Source: Paracoccus tibetensis (lineage in GTDB: Bacteria; Pseudomonadota; Alphaproteobacteria; Rhodobacterales; Rhodobacteraceae). Taken from it: a stretch of 64,000 nucleotides of DNA. A program made the translations under genes and the position numbers. A model generated the notes under the pieces. The model searched no databases. It was not told where the DNA came from and was given only the letters and a program-made list of their open reading frames with translations. The stretch lies in the NCBI RefSeq assembly GCF_900102505.1, contig NZ_FMVT01000004.1:1-64000 (forward strand). Reading direction: 5' to 3'. This document shows positions 7,015 through 17,140 of this stretch, in pieces (position 1 is the stretch's first letter; the number at the start of each line of letters is the position of its first letter).

Positions 7015-8172
7015 TCAGTCCGGGCGGGGGGCCACCGGGCCGGCGCCGAGGCGCGGGCCGAGCCTTGGCGCGGCGCGGTCGGTCGTCAGCGGACTGCGCG
7101 AGAAGCGCAACGGGGTGCGCAGGCCCGCGATGCCCTCGGGCCGGATGACAAGCGCGCGTGCCACGATCTGCGGGTCGCCAAGGGCCTCGGGCACGGTGTT
7201 GATCGGGCCGCACGGCACCCCGGCCGCGCCGAGATCGGCGATCAGCGCCGCCTTGACCCGGATCGAGGTGCGGGCGTCGATGCGCCTGCACAGATCCTCG
7301 CGATGCGCCACGCGCGCCGGGTTCGTGGCGAAGGCGGGATCGTCCGCCAGCGGGTCAAGCTCGAGAACCCTGCAGAGCGCGCGGAACTGGCGGTCGTTGC
7401 CGCAGGCGATGATGAGATGGCCGTCGGCGGTCGGGAAGACCTGGTAGGGCACGATGTTCGGATGCGCGTTCCCGAGGCGCCGGGGCACCAGCCCGCCGAG
7501 GAGATGGTTCGCGGCCTGGTTAGCCAGGACCGCGACCCCCGCATCCAGAAGCGACAGATCGACCTGCTGGCCGAGCCCCGAGCGCTCGCGCTCGGCCAGC
7601 GCGGCCTGGATGCCGATGACGCCGTAGAGGCCGGTGAAGATGTCGATCCAGGCGACGCCGACCTTCTGCGGCTCGCCGTCCGGATCGCCCGTCAGGTCCA
7701 TGATCCCGCACATGCCCTGGATCATGAAGTCGTAGCCGGGCTGGCCTTGGCGCGGCCCGGTCTGCCCGAAGCCCGTCACCGACGCATAGACGAGGCGCGG
7801 GTTCAGGGCCGCGAGGCTGCCGTAGTCGAGCCCGTAGCGGGCGAGCCCGCCGACCTTGAAGTTCTCGATCAGCACGTCGGCCTCGGCGATCAGCGCCTTT
7901 AGCGCCGCCAGATCCTCCGGGCGATTGAAGTCGCAGGTCACCGAGGTCTTGCCGCGGTTGGCGGCGTGGAAATAGGCGGCCGCGGTCTCGGTCCCGCCCG
8001 CGCCGTCGTCGCGCTGCACGAAGGGCGGGCCCCAGCTGCGGGTGTCGTCGCCCTCGGGCGCCTCGACCTTGATGACCTCGGCGCCGAGATCGGCCAGCGT
8101 CTGCCCGATCCAAGGGCCGGCGAGGATGCGGGCGAGCTCGACGACCTTGAGGCCCGCGAGGGGCGCGCTCAT
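7015..8172 (-). CDS. CaiB/BaiF family CoA-transferase (probably glutarate CoA-transferase)
   Basis: 385 residues, a full-length class III CoA-transferase. Visible hallmarks are the N-terminal [20 protein letters not shown], the segment [20 protein letters not shown], and GYDFMIQG, whose Asp148 aligns with the catalytic aspartate of formyl-CoA transferase. Such enzymes move CoA between acyl-CoA and a free acid. The ATG overlaps the stop of gcdH (ATGA), so the two are co-expressed, and the pair fits glutarate activation (succinyl-CoA:glutarate transferase, SUGCT-like) followed by glutaryl-CoA oxidation. Substrate is inferred from this neighbour. Confidence 0.85.
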   Translation of the reverse strand: MSAPLAGLKVVELARILAGPWIGQTLADLGAEVIKVEAPEGDDTRSWGPPFVQRDDGAGGTETAAAYFHAANRGKTSVTCDFNRPEDLAALKALIAEADVLIENFKVGGLARYGLDYGSLAALNPRLVYASVTGFGQTGPRQGQPGYDFMIQGMCGIMDLTGDPDGEPQKVGVAWIDIFTGLYGVIGIQAALAERERSGLGQQVDLSLLDAGVAVLANQAANHLLGGLVPRRLGNAHPNIVPYQVFPTADGHLIIACGNDRQFRALCRVLELDPLADDPAFATNPARVAHREDLCRRIDARTSIRVKAALIADLGAAGVPCGPINTVPEALGDPQIVARALVIRPEGIAGLRTPLRFSRSPLTTDRAAPRLGPRLGAGPVAPRPD

Positions 8173-9368
8173 CCGAAGGCGGCGAGGTCGGTGATCGCGC
8201 GGCCCAGGATCAGCGCGTGGACGTCATGCGTGCCCTCGTAGGTGTTCACCGTCTCGAGGTTCTGGGCGTGGCGCATCACGTGATAGCCGATCTGGATGCC
8301 GTTGCCGCCATGCATGTCGCGGGCCTGGCGCGCGATGTCCAGCGCCTTGCCGCAGTTGTTGCGCTTGATCAGGCTGATCATCTCGGGCGCGAACCGGCTC
8401 TCGTCGAAGAGCCGGCCAACACGCAGGCTGGCCTGCAGCCCGAGCGCGATCTCGGTCTGCATGTCGGCGAGCTTCTTCTGGAAAAGCTGCGTGGCGGCCA
8501 GCGGGCGCTGGAACTGCTTGCGGTCGAGGCCATACTGGCGGGCGCGGTGGAAGCAGTCCTCGGCCGCGCCCATCACGCCCCAGCTGATGCCGTAGCGGGC
8601 GCGGTTGAGGCAGCCGAACGGGCCGCCCATGCCCTCGATGCCGGGCAGAAGCGCGTCCTCGCCGACCTCGACATCCTGCATGACGATCTCGCCGGTGATC
8701 GAGGCGCGCAGGGACAGCTTGCCGCCGATCTTGGGCGCGGACAGGCCGGGCATGCCGTTTTCCAGGATGAAGCCGCGGACCTTGCCGCCATGCGCCTCGG
8801 ACTTGGCCCAGATCACGAAGACGTTGGCGATGGGGCTGTTCGAGATCCACATCTTGGCGCCGCTGATCCGGTAACCGCCATTCACGGCGACCGCGCGGGT
8901 CTTCATGCCGCCGGGGTCCGAGCCGGCATCGGGCTCGGTCAGGCCGAAACAGCCGATCGCCTCGCCGCTGGCAAGGCGCGGCAGATACTTGCGTTTCTGC
9001 TCCTCCGAGCCGTAGGCGTGGATGGGGAACATGACCAGAGACGACTGCACCGACATCATCGAGCGATAGCCGCTGTCCACCCGCTCGACCTCGCGCGCGA
9101 CAAGGCCGTAGGCCACATAGGAGGCCCCTGCCCCGCCATATTCCTCGGGCACGGTGACGCCGAGAAGGCCGGCCTCGCCCATCTCGCGGAAGATCGCCGG
9201 ATCGGTCTCTTCGTTCAGGTAGGCCTGCTCGATCCGGGGCATCAGGCGGTCCTGCGCGAAGCCGCGCGCGGCCTCGCTGATCATGCGCTCGTCCTCGGTC
9301 AGCTGCTCGGCCAGCAGGAACGGGTCCGCCCAGTCAAATTGTCCGCCCTTGTGCGACGTCGATGCCAT
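8169..9368 (-). CDS. gcdH: glutaryl-CoA dehydrogenase
   Basis: 399 residues, typical length. The N-terminal [20 protein letters not shown] is characteristic of GcdH rather than other acyl-CoA dehydrogenases. The flavin segment [14 protein letters not shown], the middle domain with MWISNSP, and the C-terminal [17 protein letters not shown] with catalytic base Glu378 are all present. It oxidises and decarboxylates glutaryl-CoA to crotonyl-CoA in lysine, hydroxylysine and tryptophan breakdown, passing electrons to ETF. It is first in a two-gene operon with the CoA-transferase (4-base overlap). Confidence 0.95.
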   Translation of the reverse strand: MASTSHKGGQFDWADPFLLAEQLTEDERMISEAARGFAQDRLMPRIEQAYLNEETDPAIFREMGEAGLLGVTVPEEYGGAGASYVAYGLVAREVERVDSGYRSMMSVQSSLVMFPIHAYGSEEQKRKYLPRLASGEAIGCFGLTEPDAGSDPGGMKTRAVAVNGGYRISGAKMWISNSPIANVFVIWAKSEAHGGKVRGFILENGMPGLSAPKIGGKLSLRASITGEIVMQDVEVGEDALLPGIEGMGGPFGCLNRARYGISWGVMGAAEDCFHRARQYGLDRKQFQRPLAATQLFQKKLADMQTEIALGLQASLRVGRLFDESRFAPEMISLIKRNNCGKALDIARQARDMHGGNGIQIGYHVMRHAQNLETVNTYEGTHDVHALILGRAITDLAAFG

Positions 9369-9460
9369 GTCTCGCCCTCCCTCGGCCTGTCGCCCTCCAG
9401 ATAACCTGCCGGGCGGGCAAGGGAAATGCCCCAGATGCGCGCTGCGGCGTCGCGCCCGGA

Positions 9461-9952
9461 TCAGGACGCCTGCGTGGCCAGCCCGTCGATCCGCGCGGCG
9501 ACATCGGCGGACCGTGCCTGGACCAGCGCAAGATCCTCCGCGCCGAGATCGGGGCGCGGGTGGCGGCTGAGAAAGCAGAACATGCCGAAGATCGAGCCGT
9601 CCTCCCGCCGGACCGGCATGCTCAGATGGCTGCCGATGGGGATCATCTGCGTGATCGGCAGCTCGACCGCGATCGGATGGGCGCTGGTGTTGGTCATCAG
9701 CTGCGGCAGCCGCCCGTCGATGATGTGCTTGCAGTAGACCTCGCGCAGGTCCATCGCCTGGCTCGGCTGGATCAGCGCCTCGAGACCCGGCGCGCTGACG
9801 GCACGAAAGACCGCCCGCTCCTCCACGAATTCGGAGAGATAGGCGACTTCCATCCCGAGCATCTCGCGGATGGTGTCGAGGGCGTGCTGGATGGCGGCGC
9901 GGTCCTCGGCGCTGCGGGCGATGATGGGCAGGGCGGGCGTGTGATGCGTCAT
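9461..9952 (-). CDS. GAF domain protein
   Basis: 163 residues made almost entirely of one GAF domain. It has the helix [19 protein letters not shown], a central core with [24 protein letters not shown], and a closing helix. It carries no attached output domain such as a kinase, GGDEF or HTH. Stand-alone GAF proteins sense small molecules or redox state and act through partners. No Cys-based phytochrome site is evident. Adjacent genes give no clear pathway, so the ligand is unknown. Confidence 0.75.
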   Translation of the reverse strand: MTHHTPALPIIARSAEDRAAIQHALDTIREMLGMEVAYLSEFVEERAVFRAVSAPGLEALIQPSQAMDLREVYCKHIIDGRLPQLMTNTSAHPIAVELPITQMIPIGSHLSMPVRREDGSIFGMFCFLSRHPRPDLGAEDLALVQARSADVAARIDGLATQAS

Positions 9953-10052
9953 GGGGTCCTCGGGCAGCGGTCGGGACGATCCTGACGCGCCCCGCCCGAT
10001 TTGCCGAGGGAAGAATAAGACGAAGTTTAGGCAGGGCGCGACCGCCCCTGAC

Positions 10053-11852
10053 CTAGCCGTCCATTTTCAGCGCCTGGATGAACGCCGTCTGCGGGATCTC
10101 GACCTTGCCGAACTGGCGCATCTTCTTCTTGCCGGCCTTCTGCTTTTCCAGCAGCTTCTTCTTGCGCGTCGCGTCCCCGCCATAGCACTTGGCGGTCACG
10201 TCCTTGCGCATCGCCGACAAAGTCTCGCGCGCGATCACGCGGGCGCCGATGGCGGCTTGGATCGGGATCTTGAACATGTGTCGGGGGATCAGCTCTTTCA
10301 GCTTTTCCACCATCACGCGGCCGCGGGCCTCGGCGCGGTCGCGGTGGACCATGATCGAGAGGGCGTCCACCGGCTCGTCGTTCACGAGGATCGACATCTT
10401 GACCAGGAAATCCTCGCGGTATTCGCTGATCTGGTAGTCGAAGCTGGCATAGCCCTTGGTGACCGACTTGAGGCGGTCGTAGAAGTCGAAGACCACCTCG
10501 GCCAGCGGCAGGTCATAGACGACCATCGCGCGGTTGCCGGCATAGGTCAGGTCCAGCTGGATGCCGCGGCGGTCCTGACACAGCTTCAGCACGTCGCCCA
10601 GATATTCGTCCGGCACCATGATCGTCGCCTTGATGCGCGGCTCTTCGATATGGTCGACATGGGTCAGGTCGGGCATGTCGGCGGGGTTGTGCAGGTCGCG
10701 CACCTCGCCGTCGCGCATGTGCAGCTTGAAGACCACCGAGGGCGCGGTGGTGATGAGATCCAGATCGTATTCCCGCTCCAGACGGTCGCGGATGACTTCC
10801 AGATGCAGAAGGCCGAGGAAGCCGCAGCGGAAGCCGAAACCGAGGGCGGCGGACGTCTCCATCTCGTAGCTGAAGGAGGCGTCATTGAGGGCCAGCTTCT
10901 CGATGGCGTCGCGCAGGGCCTCGAAATCGTTCGCGTCCACCGGGAAGAGGCCGCAGAAGACCACGGGCTGCGCCGGCTTGAAGCCCGGCAGCGCCTTGGC
11001 GGCGGGCTTTTTCTCATGCGTGATGGTGTCGCCGACGCGGGTGTCGCGGACCTGCTTGATCGAGGCGGTGAAAACGCCGATCTCTCCCGGCCCAAGCTCG
11101 CCGATATCGACCATCAGCGGGGTCAGCACGGCCAGCCGGTCCAGCTTATAGGTGGCGCCGGTCTGCATCATCTTGACCTGATCTCCCTTGCGGATCACCC
11201 CGTCCATGACGCGGACCATCACCACGACGCCGAGATAGGCATCATACCAGCTGTCCACCAGCATGGCCGTCAGCGGCGCGGTGGCGTCGCCCTTGGGCGC
11301 GGGAAGGCGCGTCACGATCGCCTCCAGCACCTCGGGAATGCCGAGGCCGGTCTTGGCGCTGATCGGGATCGCGTCCTGCGCGTCGATGCCGATGACCTCC
11401 TCGATGTTTTCCTTCACGCGCTCGGGCTCGGCGGCGGGAAGGTCGATCTTGTTCAGGACCGGCACGATCTCGTGGCCCGCGTCTATCGCCTGGTAGACGT
11501 TGGCCAGCGTCTGCGCCTCGACGCCCTGGCTCGCGTCCACGACCAGCAGCGAGCCCTCGACGGCGCGCATCGAACGGCTGACCTCGTAGGCGAAGTCGAC
11601 ATGGCCCGGCGTGTCGATGAGGTTCAGGACATAGGTCTTGCCGTCCTTCGCCGGGTAGCTGATGCGGACGGTGTTGGCCTTGATGGTGATGCCGCGCTCG
11701 CGCTCGATATCCATGCTGTCCAGCATCTGGGCCTTCATGTCGCGCTCGGCGACGGTGCCCGTCAGCTGGATCAGCCGGTCGGCCAGCGTGGATTTCCCGT
11801 GGTCGATATGCGCCACGATCGAGAAGTTGCGGATGAGGTCAAGCTCGGTCAT
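10053..11852 (-). CDS. lepA: elongation factor 4 (LepA)
   Basis: 599 residues from the ATG at 11852, matching the usual length; an upstream in-frame GTG would add ten unlikely residues. The translational GTPase motifs are complete: G1 AHIDHGKST (14-22), G2 [11 protein letters not shown]3 DTPGHVDF, G4 NKID. EF-G-like domains II, III and V follow, then the LepA-specific C-terminal domain with [19 protein letters not shown]. It is a ribosome-associated GTPase that can back-translocate ribosomes or aid 30S assembly. It is monocistronic, with a weak ribosome site. Confidence 0.98.
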   Translation of the reverse strand: MTELDLIRNFSIVAHIDHGKSTLADRLIQLTGTVAERDMKAQMLDSMDIERERGITIKANTVRISYPAKDGKTYVLNLIDTPGHVDFAYEVSRSMRAVEGSLLVVDASQGVEAQTLANVYQAIDAGHEIVPVLNKIDLPAAEPERVKENIEEVIGIDAQDAIPISAKTGLGIPEVLEAIVTRLPAPKGDATAPLTAMLVDSWYDAYLGVVVMVRVMDGVIRKGDQVKMMQTGATYKLDRLAVLTPLMVDIGELGPGEIGVFTASIKQVRDTRVGDTITHEKKPAAKALPGFKPAQPVVFCGLFPVDANDFEALRDAIEKLALNDASFSYEMETSAALGFGFRCGFLGLLHLEVIRDRLEREYDLDLITTAPSVVFKLHMRDGEVRDLHNPADMPDLTHVDHIEEPRIKATIMVPDEYLGDVLKLCQDRRGIQLDLTYAGNRAMVVYDLPLAEVVFDFYDRLKSVTKGYASFDYQISEYREDFLVKMSILVNDEPVDALSIMVHRDRAEARGRVMVEKLKELIPRHMFKIPIQAAIGARVIARETLSAMRKDVTAKCYGGDATRKKKLLEKQKAGKKKMRQFGKVEIPQTAFIQALKMDG

Positions 11853-11918
11853 GGCCGGGCTATACAGGGGCGCGGGGCGCACGGAAAGAGGGGATCGCGC
11901 GGCCCCGCGCAGGTCGCG

Positions 11919-12614
11919 TCACCGCACCGCGGGCCGGTCCGCGGCCTGAAGCATGAGCCGCGCGACCTCGGCCGAAGAGGCCGGGTTCTGACCCGTCACC
12001 AGCTGCCCGTCGGCGATGGCGAAGCTCTGCCAGTCCGGCCCGCTCTCGTGCCGGGCGCCCGCGGCCGAAAGGCGGTCGGCCAGCAGGAACGGCACCGCCT
12101 CGGTCAGGCCGACGGCCTCCTCCTCGCTGTTGGTGAAGCCGGCGACGCGGCGGCCGGCGACCAGCGGCTGGCCGTCGGACAGGCGCGCGGCCAAGAGCCC
12201 GGCCGGCCCGTGGCAGACGGCGCCGATCACCGCGCCCTTCTCCCAGCCCCGCGCCAGCAGCGCGCCAAGGGCCTCGTTCTCGGGCAGGTCCCACATGGTG
12301 CCGTGCCCGCCTGGCAGGAAGATCATGTCGCAGCCCGAGACATCCACGTCCTCGACCCGCTCGGTATGGGCCAGCCGGTTCATCGCCGCGTCGTCCGCCA
12401 TGAAGCGGCGCACCTCCTCGGTCATCGCGTCGCCCTCGGCCGAGCTGGGATCGGCGGGCGGCCGGCCGCCCTTGATGCTGGCCAGTTCCACCTGCCAGCC
12501 GGCATCGGTCAGGATCCAGTAGGGCGCGGCCAGTTCCTCCCAGTAGAAGCCCGTCGGCGTGTCGCTGTCGCCGATCCGGTCATGGGAAGTCAGGATGAAG
12601 AGGGCTTGGGGCAT
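11919..12614 (-). CDS. DJ-1/PfpI (class I glutamine amidotransferase-like) protein
   Basis: 231 residues from the ATG at 12614, with GGAGACA upstream. The nucleophile elbow is GAVCHGP (Cys134, His135), with Glu26/27 in FYWEEL and the conserved FLPGGHGTMWDL segment. This pattern places it with the Hsp31/HchA-like branch, whose members act as glyoxalase III or deglycase-type repair enzymes in the cytoplasm. There is no clear operon partner. A second, shorter DJ-1 protein is encoded at 21107. The specific substrate is not determinable from sequence. Confidence 0.85.
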   Translation of the reverse strand: MPQALFILTSHDRIGDSDTPTGFYWEELAAPYWILTDAGWQVELASIKGGRPPADPSSAEGDAMTEEVRRFMADDAAMNRLAHTERVEDVDVSGCDMIFLPGGHGTMWDLPENEALGALLARGWEKGAVIGAVCHGPAGLLAARLSDGQPLVAGRRVAGFTNSEEEAVGLTEAVPFLLADRLSAAGARHESGPDWQSFAIADGQLVTGQNPASSAEVARLMLQAADRPAVR

Positions 12615-12707
12615 GGACTGTCTCCGGCTGGAAAGGGAATGGCGCACGCGGCGCATGGCGGACAACAGGCCGGCCCGCCCGCCGGTTCCGGTCCGCGCTG
12701 GTCGCCG

Positions 12708-13616
12708 TCAGCGGCTGCCGGGGCGCACGAGCCCGTCGACGGGCTGCGCCGGGCGCCGCACGCGCGCCTCGCGCCACATCGCGTAGGCGCCGGCCGCGGC
12801 GATGAGGGCGGCGCCCGCAAGGGTCAGCGCGTCCGGCCGCTCGCCGAAGACGACGGCGGCGACCACCAGCGCGAAGGCCAGCCGCGTGTAGCGGAAGGGC
12901 GCCACGACCGAGGCCTCGCCGAGCCTCGAGGCCGCGACCAGCGCGGCATAGCCCAGCACGCCGAAGAGGACCGTCCCGGCCAAAAGCGCCGTGTCGAACG
13001 TTCCCGGCACGACGATGGCCGTGCCGGAGGCCAGCGTCAGCGCCAGCCCGGCGGGCACCATCGCGCCGAAGGCCGAGGCCGAGAGCTGGTCCGAGGGGAC
13101 GCCGGGCGGGATGCGGCGCGTCGCCAGATCGCGCAGCGTCAGCCCCGCCACCCCGACCACTGCCAGAAGCGCGGAAGGCTCGACCCCCGCCGCGCCCGGC
13201 CGCAGGATCAAGAGGACGCCGGCGAAACCCACCGCGACCGAGAGCCAGCGCCGCCAGCCCACCGCCTCGCCCAGAAACAGCGCCGCGCCCATGACGAGGG
13301 TCAGCGGCAACACCTGAAGGATGGCCGAGGCCACCGCCAGATCGCCCCAGGCCAGCGCGGTGACGAAGCCGAAGGCGCCGACGACCTCGCCGAGGTTGCG
13401 CGCCATGACCATCGGATGCAGCAGCGCCGCCGAGAACAGCGGCTGGCGCCGCCGCTTCATCCGCAGCCAGAAGACGACCATGCCCGCCGCGCCGGTCATC
13501 GCCAGCAGCTGCGGCACGGGCAGGCTGGCGGTCAGCGTCTTCACGAAGGCATCCTCCATCGCGAAAAGCGCCATGGCCGCGGTCATCAGCAGGGCGGCGC
13601 GGGTGTTCTCGGTCAT
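12708..13616 (-). CDS. EamA/DMT-family transporter
   Basis: 302 residues from the ATG at 13616. About ten hydrophobic segments are arranged as two EamA repeats, the first ending around VLLILRPG and the second around AALIAAAGAYAMW. Drug/metabolite transporters of this type export amino acids, metabolites or drugs across the inner membrane. The ATG overlaps the stop of the HAD hydrolase gene (ATGA), so the two are translated together. Substrate unknown. Longer in-frame extensions upstream run through the HAD gene in another frame and are rejected. Confidence 0.88.
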   Translation of the reverse strand: MTENTRAALLMTAAMALFAMEDAFVKTLTASLPVPQLLAMTGAAGMVVFWLRMKRRRQPLFSAALLHPMVMARNLGEVVGAFGFVTALAWGDLAVASAILQVLPLTLVMGAALFLGEAVGWRRWLSVAVGFAGVLLILRPGAAGVEPSALLAVVGVAGLTLRDLATRRIPPGVPSDQLSASAFGAMVPAGLALTLASGTAIVVPGTFDTALLAGTVLFGVLGYAALVAASRLGEASVVAPFRYTRLAFALVVAAVVFGERPDALTLAGAALIAAAGAYAMWREARVRRPAQPVDGLVRPGSR

Positions 13617-14311
13617 GCGGCGCCGCCTTCGATCCGTTCGACCAGCCCCGGCAGCTCGTCCAGCCGGCCGATCTCGCGCAGGCGCGGATGGTCGGGCGCG
13701 TCGGCATGTTCGGCCGCCCAAGTCACCTCGTGCGGGACGAACACGCCCCATCCCCCCAGCTCCAGCACCGGGATCACGTCGCTCTTCATCGAATTGCCTG
13801 CCATCAGGAATCGCTCGGGCGCGATGCCCTGCGCCCAGAGGACGCGGCCATAGGCCTCGGGCGACTTCTCGGCCAGGATCTCGACCGCCGCGAAACGCTC
13901 GGCCAGGCCCGAGGCCGCGATCTTGCGCTCCTGGTCCATCAGATCGCCCTTGGTGATCAGGATCAGCCGCCGCCCCTCCAGCGCGTCCAGCGCCGCCTCG
14001 ACCCCCGGCAGCAGGTCGACCGGATGGGCCAGCATCTCGCGCCCCAGATCGAGGATGCGGCCGATGGTGCGACCGTCCACCGCCCCGTCCGTCAGCTCGA
14101 TCGCCGTCTCGACCATGGACAGCATGAAGCCCTTGATGCCGTAGCCGTAGCGGCGCAGGTTCGCCCGCTCGACGTCGAAGAGCCGGGTGATGATGTCCTC
14201 GGCCGCGCCGTGATCGGCCAGCAGCGCGCAGAACTCGGCCTCGGTCAGGCGGAAGAAGCTCTCGTTCTCCCACAGCGTGTCATCCGCATCCAGTCCGATC
14301 GCCTCGATCAT
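13613..14311 (-). CDS. HAD-superfamily hydrolase
   Basis: 232 residues. HAD motif I is GLDADDTLW (Asp8 nucleophile, Asp10), motif II ILITKGD, and the later acid motif lies near MAGNSMKSDVIP. A helical cap (residues 15-100) makes it a C1-cap, phosphoglycolate-phosphatase-like enzyme. It likely dephosphorylates a small metabolite in the cytoplasm. It is the first gene of a pair with the EamA transporter (4-base overlap), which hints that phosphatase product and exported compound may be related; this is speculation. Confidence 0.88.
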   Translation of the reverse strand: MIEAIGLDADDTLWENESFFRLTEAEFCALLADHGAAEDIITRLFDVERANLRRYGYGIKGFMLSMVETAIELTDGAVDGRTIGRILDLGREMLAHPVDLLPGVEAALDALEGRRLILITKGDLMDQERKIAASGLAERFAAVEILAEKSPEAYGRVLWAQGIAPERFLMAGNSMKSDVIPVLELGGWGVFVPHEVTWAAEHADAPDHPRLREIGRLDELPGLVERIEGGAA

Positions 14312-14539
14312 CCGCCCGCCCCCGACGCCCGTCTGCCCCGAGGATCACGCCGCCGCGGCTTTGTCAAATCCGGCGGTTGCCGGCGATTGAGGTGAGGCCG
14401 CGGATTTGCTATGCAGGTTGCAGGAGAAGCGCAGAGACCGGGGCAAACCCGGCCGCTTTTCGGTCCGGCCCCGCGCGGTCCGGGCCGCCTGAATGAGGAT
14501 CAGGACCGGGCACGACCCGGCACCCCGAGGAGACAGAGA

Positions 14540-14890
14540 ATGCCGAACACCAAGAGCAACGGCTCGCCCCTGCCTAGCCGCCAGATGCTGAACCGCATGA
14601 TCATCGCGGCCGCGGCGGTGGTCCTGACCACGCCGCTGGCGATGGCCGGACCGATCGACACGGCCTGCGTGCGCTCGGACCGCGCCCGTGGGAACGCGCC
14701 GCTCTGCGGCTGCATCCAGCAGGTCGCCAACCAGACCCTGTCGCGCGCCGACCAGCGCCGGGCGGCGCAGTTCTTCAGCGACCCGCACCGCGCCCAGGAG
14801 GTCCGCACCTCCAAGCGCGAGGCCGACAGCGCCTTCTGGAGCCGCTACCGCGCCTTCGCGAGCCGCGCCGAAAGCCTCTGCCAGCGCTGA
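14540..14890 (+). CDS. small secreted four-cysteine protein
   Basis: 116 residues from the ATG at 14540, with AGGAGACAG upstream. An N-terminal signal segment (MLNRMIIAAAAVVLTTPLAMA) is cleaved near residue 36. The mature part has four cysteines (DTACVRS, LCGCIQQ and SLCQR) and is basic, so it should be a small disulfide-bonded periplasmic protein. Similar proteins are found across Rhodobacteraceae without an assigned function. Earlier in-frame codons from 14411 lack a ribosome site and are not used. Convergent with the ParA-like gene. Confidence 0.7.
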   Translation: MPNTKSNGSPLPSRQMLNRMIIAAAAVVLTTPLAMAGPIDTACVRSDRARGNAPLCGCIQQVANQTLSRADQRRAAQFFSDPHRAQEVRTSKREADSAFWSRYRAFASRAESLCQR

Positions 14891-14902
14891 GGCCACCGCC
14901 CG

Positions 14903-15535
14903 TCAGAGCCGGGCGATGATCTCGTCGGTCAGGGCGTCGAACTCGGTGACGGCGGGGCCGGTCCCGCCGCGATCCGCGACGCCCTCGCCCTGCCCCAAGG
15001 TCTCGGCATAGGTCACGCGGTTGGCGATATGCGTGCCCGCCACGTCCGCGCCCAGTTCGGCCGCCCGTTCCGCCACCTCGACCCCAAGGCGGGTGTGGGC
15101 GCGGGTCCGGTTCAGCACGACCAGCACCTCGGCCTTCTCGCGCCGCGCCAGATCGAGAACGCCCTCGGTCGCCCATATGTCCACATGGCTCGTCGCCACC
15201 GGCACCAGCACCAGGTCGGCCGCCCGCAGCGCCGGGCGCAGGTCGCTGTCGATCTTGGGCGGCGTGTCGATGATGACGAAGTCGAAGCGCTTCTTCAGTT
15301 TCTCGGATTCGTAGCTGGCCCCCCAGGCCGAGGAGGTCGAGAAGTCCATCGCCTCGTCCTCGCCCCGCGCCTGCACCCGCTCCATGAACCAGCGGCCCAT
15401 GCTGCCCTGCGGGTCGGTGTCGATCAGCGCCACGGAGTGACCGCGCCGGTGCAGGCTGACCGCCAGGTTCACCGCCAGCGTCGTCTTGCCCGAGCCGCCC
15501 TTCTGCTGCGCCACCGTGATGATGCGGCCTGCCAT
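14903..15535 (-). CDS. ParA/MinD-like ATPase, orphan
   Basis: 210 residues. It has the deviant Walker A QKGGSGKTT (about 10-18, with the signature Lys), switch I DTDPQGS, and Walker B FVIIDTPPK. This is the short ParA type without an N-terminal HTH. These ATPases place DNA, chemotaxis clusters or other cargo by patterning on nucleoid or membrane. No ParB, parS or cargo gene is adjacent, so it is an orphan whose cargo is unknown. Short ParA relatives such as ParC/PpfA and MipZ are alternatives. Confidence 0.88.
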   Translation of the reverse strand: MAGRIITVAQQKGGSGKTTLAVNLAVSLHRRGHSVALIDTDPQGSMGRWFMERVQARGEDEAMDFSTSSAWGASYESEKLKKRFDFVIIDTPPKIDSDLRPALRAADLVLVPVATSHVDIWATEGVLDLARREKAEVLVVLNRTRAHTRLGVEVAERAAELGADVAGTHIANRVTYAETLGQGEGVADRGGTGPAVTEFDALTDEIIARL

Positions 15536-15618
15536 GCTTGCCCCTCCTGCCGCTGAGCCTGAGGCACGTTAGCGGCCCGTTGCTGCGTTTGCACGATGTT
15601 TCTGCGGGTGCAGCATCG

Positions 15619-15942
15619 TCAGGCGTCGAAGACGGCCTGCACCTCGTAGAGCACCGGCTCGAAGCTCTTGCAGAGCGCGTGGATGTCGCGGTTGCGCTGG
15701 CGCATCTCGGCCGTGCGCAGCATCGCCTGGTAATCGCGCCGGTCGCGCCACTGCGAATAGGTAGCGATGCGCGTCTGCGCGTCGTTGAGGTGGATCGCCC
15801 CGCCGAGGCAGCCCGGCTGGTGCCGGATGACCCCCTCCCACGCCTCGGTCAGCAGGTCGAGAACGTCATGGGCGTTGCCGGGCGTCACCTCGAAGATGGT
15901 GATGACGGTCTGGCCTTGGAAGTCGCGGCTGATCTGGGGCAT
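15619..15942 (-). CDS. antibiotic biosynthesis monooxygenase (ABM)-like protein
   Basis: 107 residues forming one ferredoxin-like ABM domain. It shows the opening strand VITIFEVTPGNAHDVLDLLTEAW, the middle IRHQPGCLGGAIHLNDAQTRIATYSQW, and a closing helix-strand. ABM proteins dimerise and include quinol or haem monooxygenases and many of unknown role. There is no haem or flavin partner nearby. It stands alone between the ParA-like gene (same strand) and a divergent dipeptidase. Substrate unknown. Confidence 0.8.
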   Translation of the reverse strand: MPQISRDFQGQTVITIFEVTPGNAHDVLDLLTEAWEGVIRHQPGCLGGAIHLNDAQTRIATYSQWRDRRDYQAMLRTAEMRQRNRDIHALCKSFEPVLYEVQAVFDA

Positions 15943-16077
15943 GGCGGGCCTCTTGCTCTGGCTGTGTCCGTCCCGTCAGCCTGAGCGCAGCGGGGCCGTC
16001 CTGCAAGCCTCATTGCAGACGCCCCTTGCGCGTTGCATGTTGCGCAGAACCACCCGCTGCGACGGAAGGATGCTGCC

Positions 16078-17127
16078 ATGATCCCGGTCTTCGACGGCCA
16101 CAACGATTTCCTGCAACGCGTCGTCGCCGCCGGGCCGGAGGGCGCGCGGCTGTGGCTGGAAGGGGACGGGACCGGGCATCTGGACCTGCCGCGGATGCGC
16201 GCGGGCGGCATGGTCGGCGGCTTTTTCGCCATCTGGGTGCCGACGCCGGCGGCGCTGGACGATCTGGCCGCGGTCACCGCGATGGAGAACCCGCCCTTCG
16301 CCCTGCCCCTGCCCGACGAGATTCCCGCCGAGGCCGCCCTGCCCCATGCCTTCCGCCAAGCGGCCGCGTTGCGGATGCTGGAGCGGACGGGAACGCTGGA
16401 CATCGTCACCGACGCCGATGGCCTGCGCGCCAGCATCGCGGCCGGGCGCATCGCGGCCATCCTGCACATGGAGGGCGCCGAGGCGATCGCGGACAGCGAG
16501 GCGCTGCACCTGTGGCACGGGATGGGGCTTCGCTCGCTCGGGCCGGTCTGGTCCCGCCCGACACGCCATGCCGAAGGGGTGCCCTTCGCCTTTCCGGCCT
16601 CGCCCGATCAGGGCGGCGGCCTGACGGAGTCGGGGCGGCGGCTTGTCGCAGAGTGCAACGCGCTCGGCATCCTCATCGACCTGTCGCATCTGAACGAGGC
16701 GGGCTTCAACGACGTGGGCGCGCTGTCGGACGCGCCGCTGGTCGCCAGCCACAGCAACGTCCACGCGCTCTGCCCCAGCAGCCGCAACCTGACCGACCGC
16801 CAGCTGCGCCAGATCGCCGAGAGCCGGGGGCTGGTCGGCCTCAACTTCGCCTCGAGCTTCCTGCGCCCCGACGGCAAGCGCCTGCCGCTGGAGGAGATCG
16901 AGGTGATGCTGCGCCATCTCGACCATCTGCTGGACATCCTCGGCGAGGAGGGCGTGGCCCTCGGGTCGGACTTCGACGGCGCGCTGATGCCGCGCGATCT
17001 GCCGGATGCCGCCGCGCTGCCGCGCCTCATCGCGGCGATGGAGGCGCATGGCTATGGCGAGGCGCTGATCCGCAAGATCGCGTCTGAAAACTGGATCGGG
17101 CTGCTGGAACGGACCTGGCGGGCCTGA
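16078..17127 (+). CDS. membrane dipeptidase, peptidase M19
   Basis: 349 residues from the ATG at 16078, with GGAAGGA upstream. Zinc ligands of the renal dipeptidase family are visible: His8 and Asp10 (DGHND), Glu132 (LHMEGAEAI), His204 (DLSHLNE) and His225 (ASHSNVH), with GSDFDGA carrying the late aspartate. These enzymes hydrolyse dipeptides, including those with a D-residue at the second position. There is no signal peptide, so it should be cytoplasmic despite the family name. Monocistronic; convergent with the RodZ-like gene. Confidence 0.92.
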   Translation: MIPVFDGHNDFLQRVVAAGPEGARLWLEGDGTGHLDLPRMRAGGMVGGFFAIWVPTPAALDDLAAVTAMENPPFALPLPDEIPAEAALPHAFRQAAALRMLERTGTLDIVTDADGLRASIAAGRIAAILHMEGAEAIADSEALHLWHGMGLRSLGPVWSRPTRHAEGVPFAFPASPDQGGGLTESGRRLVAECNALGILIDLSHLNEAGFNDVGALSDAPLVASHSNVHALCPSSRNLTDRQLRQIAESRGLVGLNFASSFLRPDGKRLPLEEIEVMLRHLDHLLDILGEEGVALGSDFDGALMPRDLPDAAALPRLIAAMEAHGYGEALIRKIASENWIGLLERTWRA

Positions 17128-17140
17128 CGCCCGCCGAAGC

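Noticed and set aside
9951..13853. 1300-residue open frame antisense to lepA and neighbours
   Set aside because: In very GC-rich DNA the frame opposite real genes stays open; the sequence is low-complexity His/Arg/Gly-rich and lepA, DJ-1 and EamA genes are clear on the other strand.
12708..14273. 521-residue version of the EamA transporter
   Set aside because: The first 219 codons run through the HAD gene in a wrong frame; the ATG at 13616 overlaps the HAD stop as in a normal operon.
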